From positions 1 through 22,297 of IMG/VR virus record IMGVR_UViG_3300032229_001015: a DNA stretch of 22,297 nucleotides. One strand, given 5' to 3'. Both the position numbers and the translations under genes were made by a program. Of this stretch, positions 6,585 through 16,373 are shown piece after piece. The notes beneath the pieces are model-generated. The model had not been told where the DNA came from and did not search any database. It saw only the letters and a program-made list of their open reading frames with translations. Position 1 is the first letter of the stretch, and every line of letters begins with the position of its first letter. The DNA is from a virus.

Positions 6585-9500
6585 ATGGGTCAATCGTATA
6601 GGATTAGGACCGAACTCGGTGTTAACAAGACGATAAACGTTCAAATAGACCAAGAGTTCGAATTTCTTGAGATTTTATCTCTCAAACTTCAACAGGAAGA
6701 CATATACGTTAGAGCTTGCTCTGATTATGGTGTTCTTGTAGGTAGAGTTACAGCCAATAATGGATTAGGTGTTCCTAATGCCCGAGTTGCTGTTTTTATC
6801 CCTATCGATGTTGTTGACCAATCAAATCCAATCATAACATCAATTTATCCTTATAGGTCTGTTGATGATAGAAATGAAGATGGTTATAGATATAACCTAC
6901 TTCCATATGAGAAATCATATTCAAAACACGCAGCCACAGGAACATTACCATCGAGAATTGATGCGTTAACTGCTACAACAGTTGTGGACATCTACGACAA
7001 ATATTATAAATTCACTGCAAAGACAAACGAGAGTGGAGACTACATGATTATGGGTGTTCCACTTGGTATTCAAAATATCTTGATGGATGTTGATTTATCT
7101 GACATAGGTGAATTCTCTTTGACACCTCAAGATTTGATTAGGATGGGTTTAGCAACTGATGCTCAGGTTGCTGGAGATACTTTCAGAACCTCAACAGACT
7201 TAAACTCATTACCACAAATTATTTCAATAAATAAACAGATTGAAATTTCACCTCTTTGGGGTGAACCTTCAATATGTCAAATAGCCATCAACAGATTGGA
7301 TTTTGATTTAAGAGATGATGCCAATGTTGATATCCAACCAACATCAGTGTTCATAGGTTCAATTTATTCCACACCTGATACTTTCAGAATAAAAGGTGGT
7401 AGAGATGGATTGGGTGGAAAAGTTAGAGATAATTTCGGAAATTTATGCCAACTACAAGCAGGACCGGGTCAGATATTGGCAGTAAGACAGACAATACAAA
7501 TTGATTCTGACGGGAATCCAATATTAGAAGAATATAGATTAGAACAAAGTGGGAATATAATTGACGGAAATGGTTCATGGTTAACAGAATTACCAATGAA
7601 CTTAGATTATATTGTGACTAATGAATTTGGAGAAAAAGTTTTATCGAATGACCCAACAATAGGTATTCCAACAAAGGCGAAATATAGGTTTAAGACAAAA
7701 TGGCAACAATCTAATGAGTTGTCTGAACAAACAAGAAGACCATACTATTTGGTTCCAAACGTGAGAGAATATGGTTGGTTTAATCAAAACTCTGACCCTA
7801 ACCTTACAGGAGGAAACGACCAACTGGCGAGTTCCTACTATTTCGGATTAGATTGGTCGGGATACACAAAAGGGTTTTCTACGACTCAAAAAAATAAGAA
7901 ATTAAACGAGATAATTAATTGTCAAGATACATTTTATCAATTTGATTTCAATAGAGTTTATACGGTATCAGGATTAATTGACCAATATAAAAGTGGTGGT
8001 AGAGGTAAATTTGTAGGAATTAAAGAAATTGATAGTAACGAGTGTGCTGATTCGGTTAATAAATTCCCTGTTAATGAAGGATTTAGAAACTTTGATTTCA
8101 TTTATTTTCTGTTTGCGATAATTTTCCAAGTTATTCAGATAATCGGACTACCGTTGTTGATTTTATATCATTTTGTTTCTTGGTTATATAATAATTTTGC
8201 GGTTGTTATTGCCGGGGCTTTAATTTTCTTTCTTATTAAAGCTATAGCTGGAACTGTGGCTGAGGGACAGGCATACGTTCTTGCAGTAGCGGGAAATCCG
8301 CTAACTTGGAATATGATTTTATTTTTAGGTGGAATCTTATTAAGGTTAGTATTCTATGGATATCTTTTGAGAACATTAGTCAAAAATTTTGGTAAACTCA
8401 CTTCATATAATTTTGGCACCATAAAGTTGGCAATGATTCAATATCCTGACTGTCAAGCTTGTGAGTGTAATAATGGAAGTGTTACGCCCGTGACTACTAA
8501 TACTGAAGATGTTCCACCGACACCTTCTCAAATTACTCAAGTTGCTAATAATGATTCATATCTTACGACATTAGAAACTTACCTTGCTACGCAGCCAATA
8601 GTTACAAACACGGTGAGTCGTGATAATGAAAATTATGATAGTGTATTAAACATTATTGCAACATCATTCTCACAACCTTTATCAGGTGTTCCATCTGCAG
8701 CAAAAAATCCAAAAATCTATCATACAACTCGTTCACAAAAATTTGGAAGACCGGCTGGTGAAAATGTTAAAAACATGTTTGGACTTACACTCGATTTGCC
8801 AATCGGTGAAAGAATTAACATTTATAATTTGAGGTCTAAATTCTTTGATAATACCAATAAAATTAAAGTAACATTTGCGACTGACAACAATCAAGGTTTT
8901 CATTATGACAATACTTTGACAGTGTTAACTTCTGGGGATTATACACCTGGTGATTTAATTACATTCGTTAATCCAGGAAATTCACAAGACCCCAACTATA
9001 GATGGACAGGAACAACAAAAGGAGGTCAATTAATATCTGGATTGACTGGTAAAGTCCCAACGGGCATTATACCAATTACCGTAAATTATGCCACTTCACA
9101 GACTAGCGACGCATCAACTAATTATACTTTACCAACTGGTTTTACTCCAACATGTGTAACAAGTGTTACTATTAATGTGACTGAGGCTGGGACTTTTTCA
9201 TATTTAACTTGTTATGGAGATAAAAGCGCTACTACTAAATCTATTGGTGTTCACACAATTACAGATGTTGATTGTATTGATTTAAGTTCTTTGGGTGGGT
9301 TGGCAGTTTATACTGTGACAGGATATGGTGATGAATGTAGAGGATATGACTATCCTATGGACATTGAATATTATCAAGTCTTGACTGCGATTACAGTTAC
9401 CAAAACCGTGATTAACAATTCACCGGTGTATTCTTTACCGGGATTAGCGACGACTAATTCAAATGGAATAACTGCAAACCCAAGTTTTTGGAATCAATTA

Positions 9501-11882
9501 ATTCAACCATCAACAATTATAACATTTGATGAATGTAGAAACGGATATTTCGGAACAAATCCAACAAACAATAGAAATAATATATGGTATGAAAAACTCA
9601 ATGCAACTTATCTCAATGAGTTCGAAACACAAAAAGTTTTGATATTACAAAGAGGAGTTGACCCTTATTCACCACAATATGTGAACAAATATGGTATTGG
9701 AAGAATATTGGGACACCCAAATGAGGACGACGTTGTTATTACCGCTTCGACAAGAGTCAATGTGCCCATACAAAAACTTCCTGCGGGTTCAACAACTACG
9801 GTTCAACAACATAACGTTCAAAGTAATATATTCTACCAATCAAACTTTTTCCAACCAATCAATCCACCAGTTAGCACACCGGGATTAACATTCAGTGCCT
9901 TCACAACATCACTTGTTGGATTCTACGGAGCTCTCGATAGTAACAACAGTTCAATAACAGCCTTGGGGAACTCATATTATTCTAACAATTATATCGATGT
10001 AATATCTAACGGGGGAGTCATTAGTAAAACTAGTAATGTTTTTACTCAATTGCCAGAGTTTCCAAATTATCCAACAGGTTTTGGACCTGGTTCTACTGAA
10101 ACAAGATATAATAATTCAGATGACTTATCTGGTGGAGCAATTTTAGATGGTAATTATAGATTCACAAATGATGACCTTTTTGCTTTTAGACCTTGTGATG
10201 CGACGTCTTATACAAGGTATGATGCCATAACGGAACAATTATACTATAGTCCATCGTTGTTACCAATATTTTCAGCAAACCCTTTAAGTATTACAACTGA
10301 CTTAACTGTTATGAGAACAGATAGGCTCCCATCGTCTGATTTTGCAGATAATGGTCCGAATTGGGACGGAAGTGTTTCATTATTACAACAAAACTTAGGT
10401 TTCCAAGTCTATAATCTTACAACAGGAGAATCTGTTGGTGGTGTTGTTTTCAGTCAAGGTGCTGAAACTATAACCGCAGATATTGAAGGTCAATATGCCC
10501 AAGGGAATGTATTAGCGTCTTTGAATGACTGTGACAGAATGGTTGGTTTAACTTGTTATTCAGGTGATGGAACAAACTTTGGTATTGAATTAGGATGTGA
10601 GGGTGTAGATGCAATTGATAATGGATGTTATGTTATGGTAAGAAAACCTTTGACAGATTTATTTAATGGTAAAGACTTCAAAACATTTGCTGAGTGGGGA
10701 TTCAGATATAGATTCTTTTATGCTTTATGTAGAGGTGTGTTATCTCAGTCTTTTACAAATAATTGGGTCAATGGTTCACTATTTATGTTCCCTATCCAAG
10801 TTGATAGATACTTCAATAGTCAAAACAAACCAGAACCACCAGTCTTTCCAAAAAAATTAATATATTTCGACTCTGATACAAACAACTTCTATTTTAGAAG
10901 TTCACCATATGTTTCAACATCTACATCGAATCCATTTATTGGAAGACCTACAACTGACGATGTCAGTCCAATTAATAATAGAAATTTATTATTCCCAACA
11001 ACAATAGTTAATTTGGGAATGAAAGACTCTTTCTATGATGAAATAACATTCGAACCCTCAACTGCTTCGTATGTCATGTCAAATCTTAATTCAACAAGTT
11101 ATTCAGACACTTCAGATATTGTTAACCTTTTCGTTATTAGTAGAATTACTGATGAAAAGTTTTTACAACAACTAATACCTTTGGGTGACAACTCATTGAA
11201 TCAATTGTTCAATAGATATGGAACAGGTCTTTCAACATTACCAAGACAAAGAATTGACGCTGACTTAGCTCAGATGATGTCAATTAACTCGGAGTTTGGT
11301 GTTATACCATTTTCACCTGAATTTTATCCGTCAAATGGAAATGCTAATGACCCTGTTAAAGTTATTGGAACTCCAGGTAATCCGACTATGGGAATATTTT
11401 TCTCATCAACAACATTTAACTTACAAGACAAGGATTATATTTCACCTGGAATTATAAACTTCAGACCTGACCCGAATCAAACTGCGGTGACATATGATTT
11501 TGGAATCAAATCACAACAAGTTCCATTCTATCAGTGGAGTTTAAGACAAGGTGGTGTTTCTAATATTTTCGGAAGTGAAAGAAACAACTGGGCAACAACA
11601 ATTAGTGATATTACAGAATATCCTTATCAGGCTGTAAGTAGAAGAAGGGTTGCAACTCCCAACTATTATTATGGAAATAATACCGCATACGATATATTCC
11701 AAAGAGGATATATATTCAGTGTAACAAATACAAGCACACCACAGAACATGACTTACGATACATTCACCATGTCTCAAAGTAGTAGGTTTTTAGTTGGAGC
11801 ACCATATCATTTTTACTTTGGACTAATCAAAGGAGAAACTGCGTTGGATAAATTCAAAACTAAGTATGGAGCAAATGAATAA
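6585..11882 (+). CDS. Giant baseplate/tail structural protein with internal membrane-like segments
   Basis: This 1765-residue protein follows the gp6-like gene, the place gp7 holds in T4, and is probably a peripheral baseplate or tail protein. No single family covers it. Near the N-terminus, GVLVGRVTANNGLGVPNARV (about residues 49-68) and a later KTNESGDYMIMGVPLG segment resemble a carboxypeptidase-regulatory-like beta-sandwich, split by an insertion. Residues about 503-599 are strongly hydrophobic, enough for three or four membrane helices, which is very unusual for a baseplate protein. A Cys cluster CQACEC (Cys623, 626, 628) follows. The remaining ~1100 residues are rich in Asn, Thr, Ser and Tyr and look beta-structured. 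The start is an ATG 14 bases after the AACTATTTATAA element. The stop overlaps the next start. It could be a natural fusion of two or more proteins. Structural role likely; exact role unknown. Confidence 0.8.
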   Translation: MGQSYRIRTELGVNKTINVQIDQEFEFLEILSLKLQQEDIYVRACSDYGVLVGRVTANNGLGVPNARVAVFIPIDVVDQSNPIITSIYPYRSVDDRNEDGYRYNLLPYEKSYSKHAATGTLPSRIDALTATTVVDIYDKYYKFTAKTNESGDYMIMGVPLGIQNILMDVDLSDIGEFSLTPQDLIRMGLATDAQVAGDTFRTSTDLNSLPQIISINKQIEISPLWGEPSICQIAINRLDFDLRDDANVDIQPTSVFIGSIYSTPDTFRIKGGRDGLGGKVRDNFGNLCQLQAGPGQILAVRQTIQIDSDGNPILEEYRLEQSGNIIDGNGSWLTELPMNLDYIVTNEFGEKVLSNDPTIGIPTKAKYRFKTKWQQSNELSEQTRRPYYLVPNVREYGWFNQNSDPNLTGGNDQLASSYYFGLDWSGYTKGFSTTQKNKKLNEIINCQDTFYQFDFNRVYTVSGLIDQYKSGGRGKFVGIKEIDSNECADSVNKFPVNEGFRNFDFIYFLFAIIFQVIQIIGLPLLILYHFVSWLYNNFAVVIAGALIFFLIKAIAGTVAEGQAYVLAVAGNPLTWNMILFLGGILLRLVFYGYLLRTLVKNFGKLTSYNFGTIKLAMIQYPDCQACECNNGSVTPVTTNTEDVPPTPSQITQVANNDSYLTTLETYLATQPIVTNTVSRDNENYDSVLNIIATSFSQPLSGVPSAAKNPKIYHTTRSQKFGRPAGENVKNMFGLTLDLPIGERINIYNLRSKFFDNTNKIKVTFATDNNQGFHYDNTLTVLTSGDYTPGDLITFVNPGNSQDPNYRWTGTTKGGQLISGLTGKVPTGIIPITVNYATSQTSDASTNYTLPTGFTPTCVTSVTINVTEAGTFSYLTCYGDKSATTKSIGVHTITDVDCIDLSSLGGLAVYTVTGYGDECRGYDYPMDIEYYQVLTAITVTKTVINNSPVYSLPGLATTNSNGITANPSFWNQLIQPSTIITFDECRNGYFGTNPTNNRNNIWYEKLNATYLNEFETQKVLILQRGVDPYSPQYVNKYGIGRILGHPNEDDVVITASTRVNVPIQKLPAGSTTTVQQHNVQSNIFYQSNFFQPINPPVSTPGLTFSAFTTSLVGFYGALDSNNSSITALGNSYYSNNYIDVISNGGVISKTSNVFTQLPEFPNYPTGFGPGSTETRYNNSDDLSGGAILDGNYRFTNDDLFAFRPCDATSYTRYDAITEQLYYSPSLLPIFSANPLSITTDLTVMRTDRLPSSDFADNGPNWDGSVSLLQQNLGFQVYNLTTGESVGGVVFSQGAETITADIEGQYAQGNVLASLNDCDRMVGLTCYSGDGTNFGIELGCEGVDAIDNGCYVMVRKPLTDLFNGKDFKTFAEWGFRYRFFYALCRGVLSQSFTNNWVNGSLFMFPIQVDRYFNSQNKPEPPVFPKKLIYFDSDTNNFYFRSSPYVSTSTSNPFIGRPTTDDVSPINNRNLLFPTTIVNLGMKDSFYDEITFEPSTASYVMSNLNSTSYSDTSDIVNLFVISRITDEKFLQQLIPLGDNSLNQLFNRYGTGLSTLPRQRIDADLAQMMSINSEFGVIPFSPEFYPSNGNANDPVKVIGTPGNPTMGIFFSSTTFNLQDKDYISPGIINFRPDPNQTAVTYDFGIKSQQVPFYQWSLRQGGVSNIFGSERNNWATTISDITEYPYQAVSRRRVATPNYYYGNNTAYDIFQRGYIFSVTNTSTPQNMTYDTFTMSQSSRFLVGAPYHFYFGLIKGETALDKFKTKYGANE

Positions 11883-13566
11883 GTTTACACTCATACCAAG
11901 TTCTCAACAGTATAAGTCAGCTCCTGCAAATGACCAAGAAGTATCTATTACTTTAGAACAAAAACAACAGGAAATCACTGAATATGATAGAAGTTCAACA
12001 CTGAGCTTAGCAGAAGTTTTTGATAGTGAAAGACAGGGTTGCACAGTTTTTAGACCTACATTTAAAATAAGTTATTTGTATGGTAATGTAATAACGGGAA
12101 CTACCGAATACATACCTTTTAAAAATAATATGTTTTATGTTGGTGCAGATGCGTCTATACAAAATGGTATTTGGAAAGGATTCCCACAATACTATGAATT
12201 TGATTTTTACAGACCAAACATAAGTGACCAACATTTAGACTATAAAGCAAAAAGTGCCTACACATATAATTGGACATATTATGTTTCTTATGCATTTGAA
12301 AATGATGAAAATAAAAAGTTGTATACAACACTATCAAGTCAAAATACTTGGATTGCCAAAAATGGTATTCCATTTACAATCAATAATGCTCAATCAAATG
12401 GTAGTAGAGTTATCAGGTTTGAATGTGTTGCACCTCATGGATTAACTATTGGAGAGTTTGTTCAGTTATCTTTTAGTTACAAACAGAATGATATCTTTGA
12501 AGTATACTCTTTAGGTAATGATACATTTGACAGCCAACCGTATATTTTTAATATTTTCAATAATGGATTTACAGGAAGCACATTTTTAAATGGTAAAGTT
12601 GGAACTTTTAAGAGGGTCCTTAATCCTGATAATTTATTGGAAACAACATCGAAATATTATGTGAGAAAACATAAAATCCTTACTAACTTAGACGACTTAA
12701 TTATAACTAAATCAGGGTTTGAAAAGAATGTTTTCAACGAAGAAAAAAAACTTGAGTTAAGTTCACTGACCCCAAACAATGTTACTAGAATCAGTCAAAA
12801 GACAAGTAGTAATGCTTATAATGTCTCATCTGCAATTGATTTCAATTTTAGTGGAGTTACTGATAATCAAAAAAGACCTCTCTCTGAAATATTCTTAACA
12901 ATTGTTTTCAAAGGTTACACAGGTTGGTTTAATGCACCATCAAATGGTGTTGGATTGAAACAAGGGTGGAAGTTTAATTTATCATCATCACCCAATTTTT
13001 ATTGGGACCAAACATTTGTTGAATCAAACACAACGGTGCCTTTATCATCTTACACCAAAACAAACGGAGTTACCAAAACTTTCTATTATAATGGGGACCT
13101 TAAGAAGGATGATATTATGGATGGTGATTTCTGTGAGTGGAATGACTATGAACAACTTGAAAGAGTCATCTCACCATATATTCAAAAGATTAAGTTTAAT
13201 CAAAATATATTTTCAACCACTCAGTTTCCTGACACTAATGCTCCGGGTTATTATTATGAACCACATAACAGTATGACACTCAGAACATTCTCTGATTACA
13301 TTGAAACAGGAAATGTTGGACAAGTTGAAAACGTTCCATCATATTGTTTCTTTTCAAATGCGGACCAACAGTTCAGATGGAGAGATTTATATACTTATGG
13401 ATTCGTTGATAACTTAGGGAGAGGAGTTGACTATCCATTCTTAAACAGTGCCCACTACCCATATCAAGGGATAATATTTAGATTAATACCTGAAGGTTCC
13501 AATTTCAATGGAAATCTTCTTGGTATTGCTTACCCAGAAAAACCACTTATCGATGGATGTGAATAA
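11875..13566 (+). CDS. Structural (baseplate/tail) protein of unknown family
   Basis: This protein of 563 residues is not one I recognise. It is rich in Asn, Tyr, Phe and Thr and seems mostly beta-structured, without signal peptide or membrane segments. A TGWFNAPSNGVGLKQGW region and a Trp-rich segment around FRWRDLYTYGFVDNLGRG stand out. The ATG at 11875 overlaps the previous stop (ATGAATAA), a typical coupled start. An in-frame ATG at 11866 would add three residues. The next gene begins inside its last codons. Its place between a giant baseplate protein and other tail genes, and the tight coupling, suggest a component of the same baseplate sub-assembly, perhaps in the position of T4 gp8. 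That equivalence rests on position alone. Confidence 0.8.
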   Translation: MNKFTLIPSSQQYKSAPANDQEVSITLEQKQQEITEYDRSSTLSLAEVFDSERQGCTVFRPTFKISYLYGNVITGTTEYIPFKNNMFYVGADASIQNGIWKGFPQYYEFDFYRPNISDQHLDYKAKSAYTYNWTYYVSYAFENDENKKLYTTLSSQNTWIAKNGIPFTINNAQSNGSRVIRFECVAPHGLTIGEFVQLSFSYKQNDIFEVYSLGNDTFDSQPYIFNIFNNGFTGSTFLNGKVGTFKRVLNPDNLLETTSKYYVRKHKILTNLDDLIITKSGFEKNVFNEEKKLELSSLTPNNVTRISQKTSSNAYNVSSAIDFNFSGVTDNQKRPLSEIFLTIVFKGYTGWFNAPSNGVGLKQGWKFNLSSSPNFYWDQTFVESNTTVPLSSYTKTNGVTKTFYYNGDLKKDDIMDGDFCEWNDYEQLERVISPYIQKIKFNQNIFSTTQFPDTNAPGYYYEPHNSMTLRTFSDYIETGNVGQVENVPSYCFFSNADQQFRWRDLYTYGFVDNLGRGVDYPFLNSAHYPYQGIIFRLIPEGSNFNGNLLGIAYPEKPLIDGCE

Positions 13567-14356
13567 GTATATAATGACACCGAACCAGGGGGCAGATAGA
13601 CTAATCAATATCCCTGTGCAACTATCTTGGGATTATTTGGGTAATGACCAAAGTATTGAAGTATATGAGGAAGAGGTTATTACTGAGGTAATTGGTGTTG
13701 GTAGAGACTTTGAAGTTTCAAGATTTGCCAATCAGTTTTATTCTGGTATCACTCAGATAATCACAGAAATCAATTATGAGTTTTATTTTTATTCGGGAGG
13801 AACTTTAAGTTCTTCTACGAATTGGAAAATGGATTACACCGCTGAAGGATTCAGTGTTGAAGACATTTATTATTATAATAATAATTTTACCAATTCATTT
13901 TTTAAGTTAGACTTCTATGATAGTAGAGATGAGAAGAGTCAAATTAATTATCTGACAATCATTATACCAACACAACAAGGGTATAAGATGCCAGCGATGA
14001 TGCAGAGAACTCCTGTTGAAATTAAAATGCCAAAGTTCACTTTGGATTATGTTGGAGATAAGGAAGGGTTCTTTATTTATTGGTTGAAGAAAAGAACATT
14101 TTTGAATATTGACACCTTTTTCATGACAGCCAAATTCTTTAATGCGGAGAAAGGATATTTTGTTAAGATGATGAACCAAGGACAATTCAACATAGTTGCA
14201 AATCCTTTCAATTTTGATACTTTAACAAACTTCTATTATCCCGTTAAATTGAATTACGACACTCAAACTTATGAAGTGTTTAATAGTAACAATCAGAGAG
14301 TTGGATTACCAACCAACCCGATAAAATGGTATGAATATGTTAACCCACCACAATAA
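13553..14356 (+). CDS. Structural protein of unknown family, 267 residues
   Basis: I do not recognise a family. The protein is beta-rich with many aromatic residues, has no membrane segment, and carries a conserved-looking centre around MQRTPVEIKMPKFTLDYVGD followed by GFFIYWLKKRTFLNIDTFF. I place the start at the ATG at 13553, which overlaps the preceding gene by 14 bases. The open frame extends upstream to 13508, but that part is out of frame with, and inside, the preceding coding sequence. A GTG at 13559 is another possibility and would make its start (NKYIMTP) line up with NKFTLIP of the preceding protein. The stop TAA shares its last A with the next ATG (TAATG). Location and coupling point to a baseplate or tail part. 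Confidence 0.78.
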   Translation: MDVNKYIMTPNQGADRLINIPVQLSWDYLGNDQSIEVYEEEVITEVIGVGRDFEVSRFANQFYSGITQIITEINYEFYFYSGGTLSSSTNWKMDYTAEGFSVEDIYYYNNNFTNSFFKLDFYDSRDEKSQINYLTIIIPTQQGYKMPAMMQRTPVEIKMPKFTLDYVGDKEGFFIYWLKKRTFLNIDTFFMTAKFFNAEKGYFVKMMNQGQFNIVANPFNFDTLTNFYYPVKLNYDTQTYEVFNSNNQRVGLPTNPIKWYEYVNPPQ

Positions 14357-15441
14357 TGGATTATAATTTTATTATATCACCCGAGAATATTCAAGGAGAC
14401 CTTGTAATAGTCAACTATGAGAATCAACCTGTTGGTGTTTATTCAGGAATGACTCAGATTTTGACCGCAGGTCCTAATGGAAGTTCAATCCTAACTGGAT
14501 TAAGTGTTAATATTCTTTTGACACAGACAGCAGTTGATGCGGGATATTATTCACCATTTGACGGAGCAATTCTACAAAAAGATGTGGTTGCTAATTTCAT
14601 ATTCTCCTCAACAACAGGAAATCCATACACGTATTATGTTTATAACACTTCTAGTGATTTCCAAAAGTTTTTAGAGTTATCACAATATTCAATTGATTGG
14701 GGAGACGGTTCACAGATTGAGGCGTTCCCACAAACAATACCTAACTACATCTCACATCAATACCCAACCAATACACCCGACCAATATAAAATTACAGTAA
14801 GACAGATAAACCCTTGGGGTATTACTATTGTAGAAAAAACAGTGAACACACCATACACTGAAGTTGTTGCATCTAACCCACAAGGAACTGCATATTTCGT
14901 TTCGAATAATGGAAATTGGAGTGCAACACCTGTGAGTTACAATTATATATTTTCAGGTGATGCTGTTAACGAAGTTCAACCTCAAGAATCGTATAATTAC
15001 GTAACAGTTCCATACACCATTTCGGGATTGACAGTTTCAAGACTTAATGAACTTCAGCCATACGGTAATCTCACACCACAACAAAGAATTGGATTACCAA
15101 TTATCCAAAACGGACAGATATGGGGAACGATTACAAACATAGACCCTTTATTTACGGCATACACAATCAACACAGTTGATTATTATGATTTCAGTGGAGG
15201 GACAACAATATTTTTTGAACAATCTTATGGATTCACAAGTGATAACTTAACCGCAGTTCCAATCACAAAGAACGAGGCTTTACTAAAGGTTATGGACCAA
15301 CCACAGATTCAAACGGATGTGTTTGTTGAAAGAGGTAAGAACAGCGCATACGAGAGAGTTCAGAGGTTAGGAGAGGTTGATAATCTTGGAGACATGATTA
15401 ATTATGGATATGGATTTTTTAACGTTGAAAATAAGGACTAA
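14356..15441 (+). CDS. Structural protein with PKD-like domain
   Basis: This 361-residue protein carries a PKD-like beta-sandwich at about residues 105-170: SQYSIDWGDGSQIEAF with the diagnostic WGDG turn at 115-118, then SHQYPTNTPDQYKITV, corresponding to the HxY and strand segments of PKD domains. Such domains usually mediate protein or carbohydrate contacts, here probably in a tail spike, fibre attachment or baseplate part. The C-terminal segment QTDVFVERGKNSAYERVQRL followed by GEVDNLGDMINYGYGFF looks like a conserved assembly or docking module, but I cannot name it. The start overlaps the previous stop by one base (TAATG). It is the last gene of the operon opening at 6585. Its stop codon directly abuts the next candidate promoter element. 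Confidence 0.8.
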   Translation: MDYNFIISPENIQGDLVIVNYENQPVGVYSGMTQILTAGPNGSSILTGLSVNILLTQTAVDAGYYSPFDGAILQKDVVANFIFSSTTGNPYTYYVYNTSSDFQKFLELSQYSIDWGDGSQIEAFPQTIPNYISHQYPTNTPDQYKITVRQINPWGITIVEKTVNTPYTEVVASNPQGTAYFVSNNGNWSATPVSYNYIFSGDAVNEVQPQESYNYVTVPYTISGLTVSRLNELQPYGNLTPQQRIGLPIIQNGQIWGTITNIDPLFTAYTINTVDYYDFSGGTTIFFEQSYGFTSDNLTAVPITKNEALLKVMDQPQIQTDVFVERGKNSAYERVQRLGEVDNLGDMINYGYGFFNVENKD

Positions 15442-15452
15442 ACTATTTATAA
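15441..15452 (+). promoter_or_regulatory. AACTATTTATAA candidate late-promoter element (second exact copy)
   Basis: This is identical over 12 bases to 6561-6572 and starts on the last base of the preceding stop codon. TATTTAT ends 14 bases before the ATG at 15465. The sequence between is almost pure A (AAAAAAACAAAAAC), a favourable context for Bacteroidota translation starts. It is a candidate promoter for the operon 15465-21841. Confidence 0.5.
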
Positions 15453-15464
15453 AAAAACAAAAAC

Positions 15465-16373
15465 ATGGCAATAGGCTCATACGGAACAATTAGACCAAGT
15501 GATGTTTCACCCGAAGATGTGGAAATACAAATGGTCTATACACCATCAAGAGATGTGACAGAAGATTTCACATTGACAACACTCGATGCACCGACAATAT
15601 TAAGACCATACTTTAATAACTCAGCAACAGGTGGAAACACTGGTGTTGAAGTTCTTGGTGGTCTATACAATCTTACATTACCTGCCGAACAATTCAATGC
15701 AATTGGAATTTATACATTATACTTAAGACCTGCACAGATTAGAACTGTGATTACAGATTGTGGAGTCTTAAATGCACTACCAAATGTTAAAGGTATTATT
15801 ATTGACATTACAAACGTCCCAACTGAATTCCAAAATAATTTTGTTCCTCAAGGTCTTGTTGGTTTTAGAGTTGAATATTTGAATAGCGACGGAACAAAAA
15901 TACCAAATTTCTTCAGAGTGGTAACTTCAAGTTTTTTCTGTGAACCAGTTGTAACAAACGAAGTTAATACAACACAAAAGGCAATTAGATATAGATATGT
16001 TGATGGTTCTGCTAACTTATTATTTTTAACATTATCACCTTCATCATCACCAACTAATAACCCAAATGCTACACCATTTATCGGACAGCCCGACCAAAGC
16101 ATTATTATTTCAAATACTTTCTTTAACCCTGTATCTATTGAGATTGAAATGGTTGAATACGATGTATCATCTCTTGCGATTGCTCTTTATGGTAATCAAA
16201 CTAAATCTATTGATGATGGTATCTACACAATCTATGATTCTGAAAACAATATCTACAGACAATACAACCTTTATGAAATTAGAGACCAATTTAACGCTCT
16301 TCTTTATGAGGTTAGACAAAACCGTGGAAATAATATCGATTTCAGTAAAAACTTTACAACAATTACTAGTTAA
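15465..16373 (+). CDS. Structural protein of unknown family, 302 residues
   Basis: I do not recognise this protein. It starts MAIGSYGTIRPSDVSPEDVE and appears mostly beta-structured in its first 200 residues, with a low-complexity Ser/Asn/Pro stretch SPSSSPTNNPNATP at about residues 190-205. The C-terminal ~60 residues (DGIYTIYDSENNIYRQYNLY onward) look helical, perhaps a docking helix. There is no signal peptide or membrane segment. It is the first gene after the AACTATTTATAA element. Its stop overlaps the start of the 994-residue tail-protein-I-like gene by one base (TAATG), so the two are translationally coupled and likely bind each other. A baseplate or tail-completion role is inferred from context. 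Confidence 0.78.
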   Translation: MAIGSYGTIRPSDVSPEDVEIQMVYTPSRDVTEDFTLTTLDAPTILRPYFNNSATGGNTGVEVLGGLYNLTLPAEQFNAIGIYTLYLRPAQIRTVITDCGVLNALPNVKGIIIDITNVPTEFQNNFVPQGLVGFRVEYLNSDGTKIPNFFRVVTSSFFCEPVVTNEVNTTQKAIRYRYVDGSANLLFLTLSPSSSPTNNPNATPFIGQPDQSIIISNTFFNPVSIEIEMVEYDVSSLAIALYGNQTKSIDDGIYTIYDSENNIYRQYNLYEIRDQFNALLYEVRQNRGNNIDFSKNFTTITS

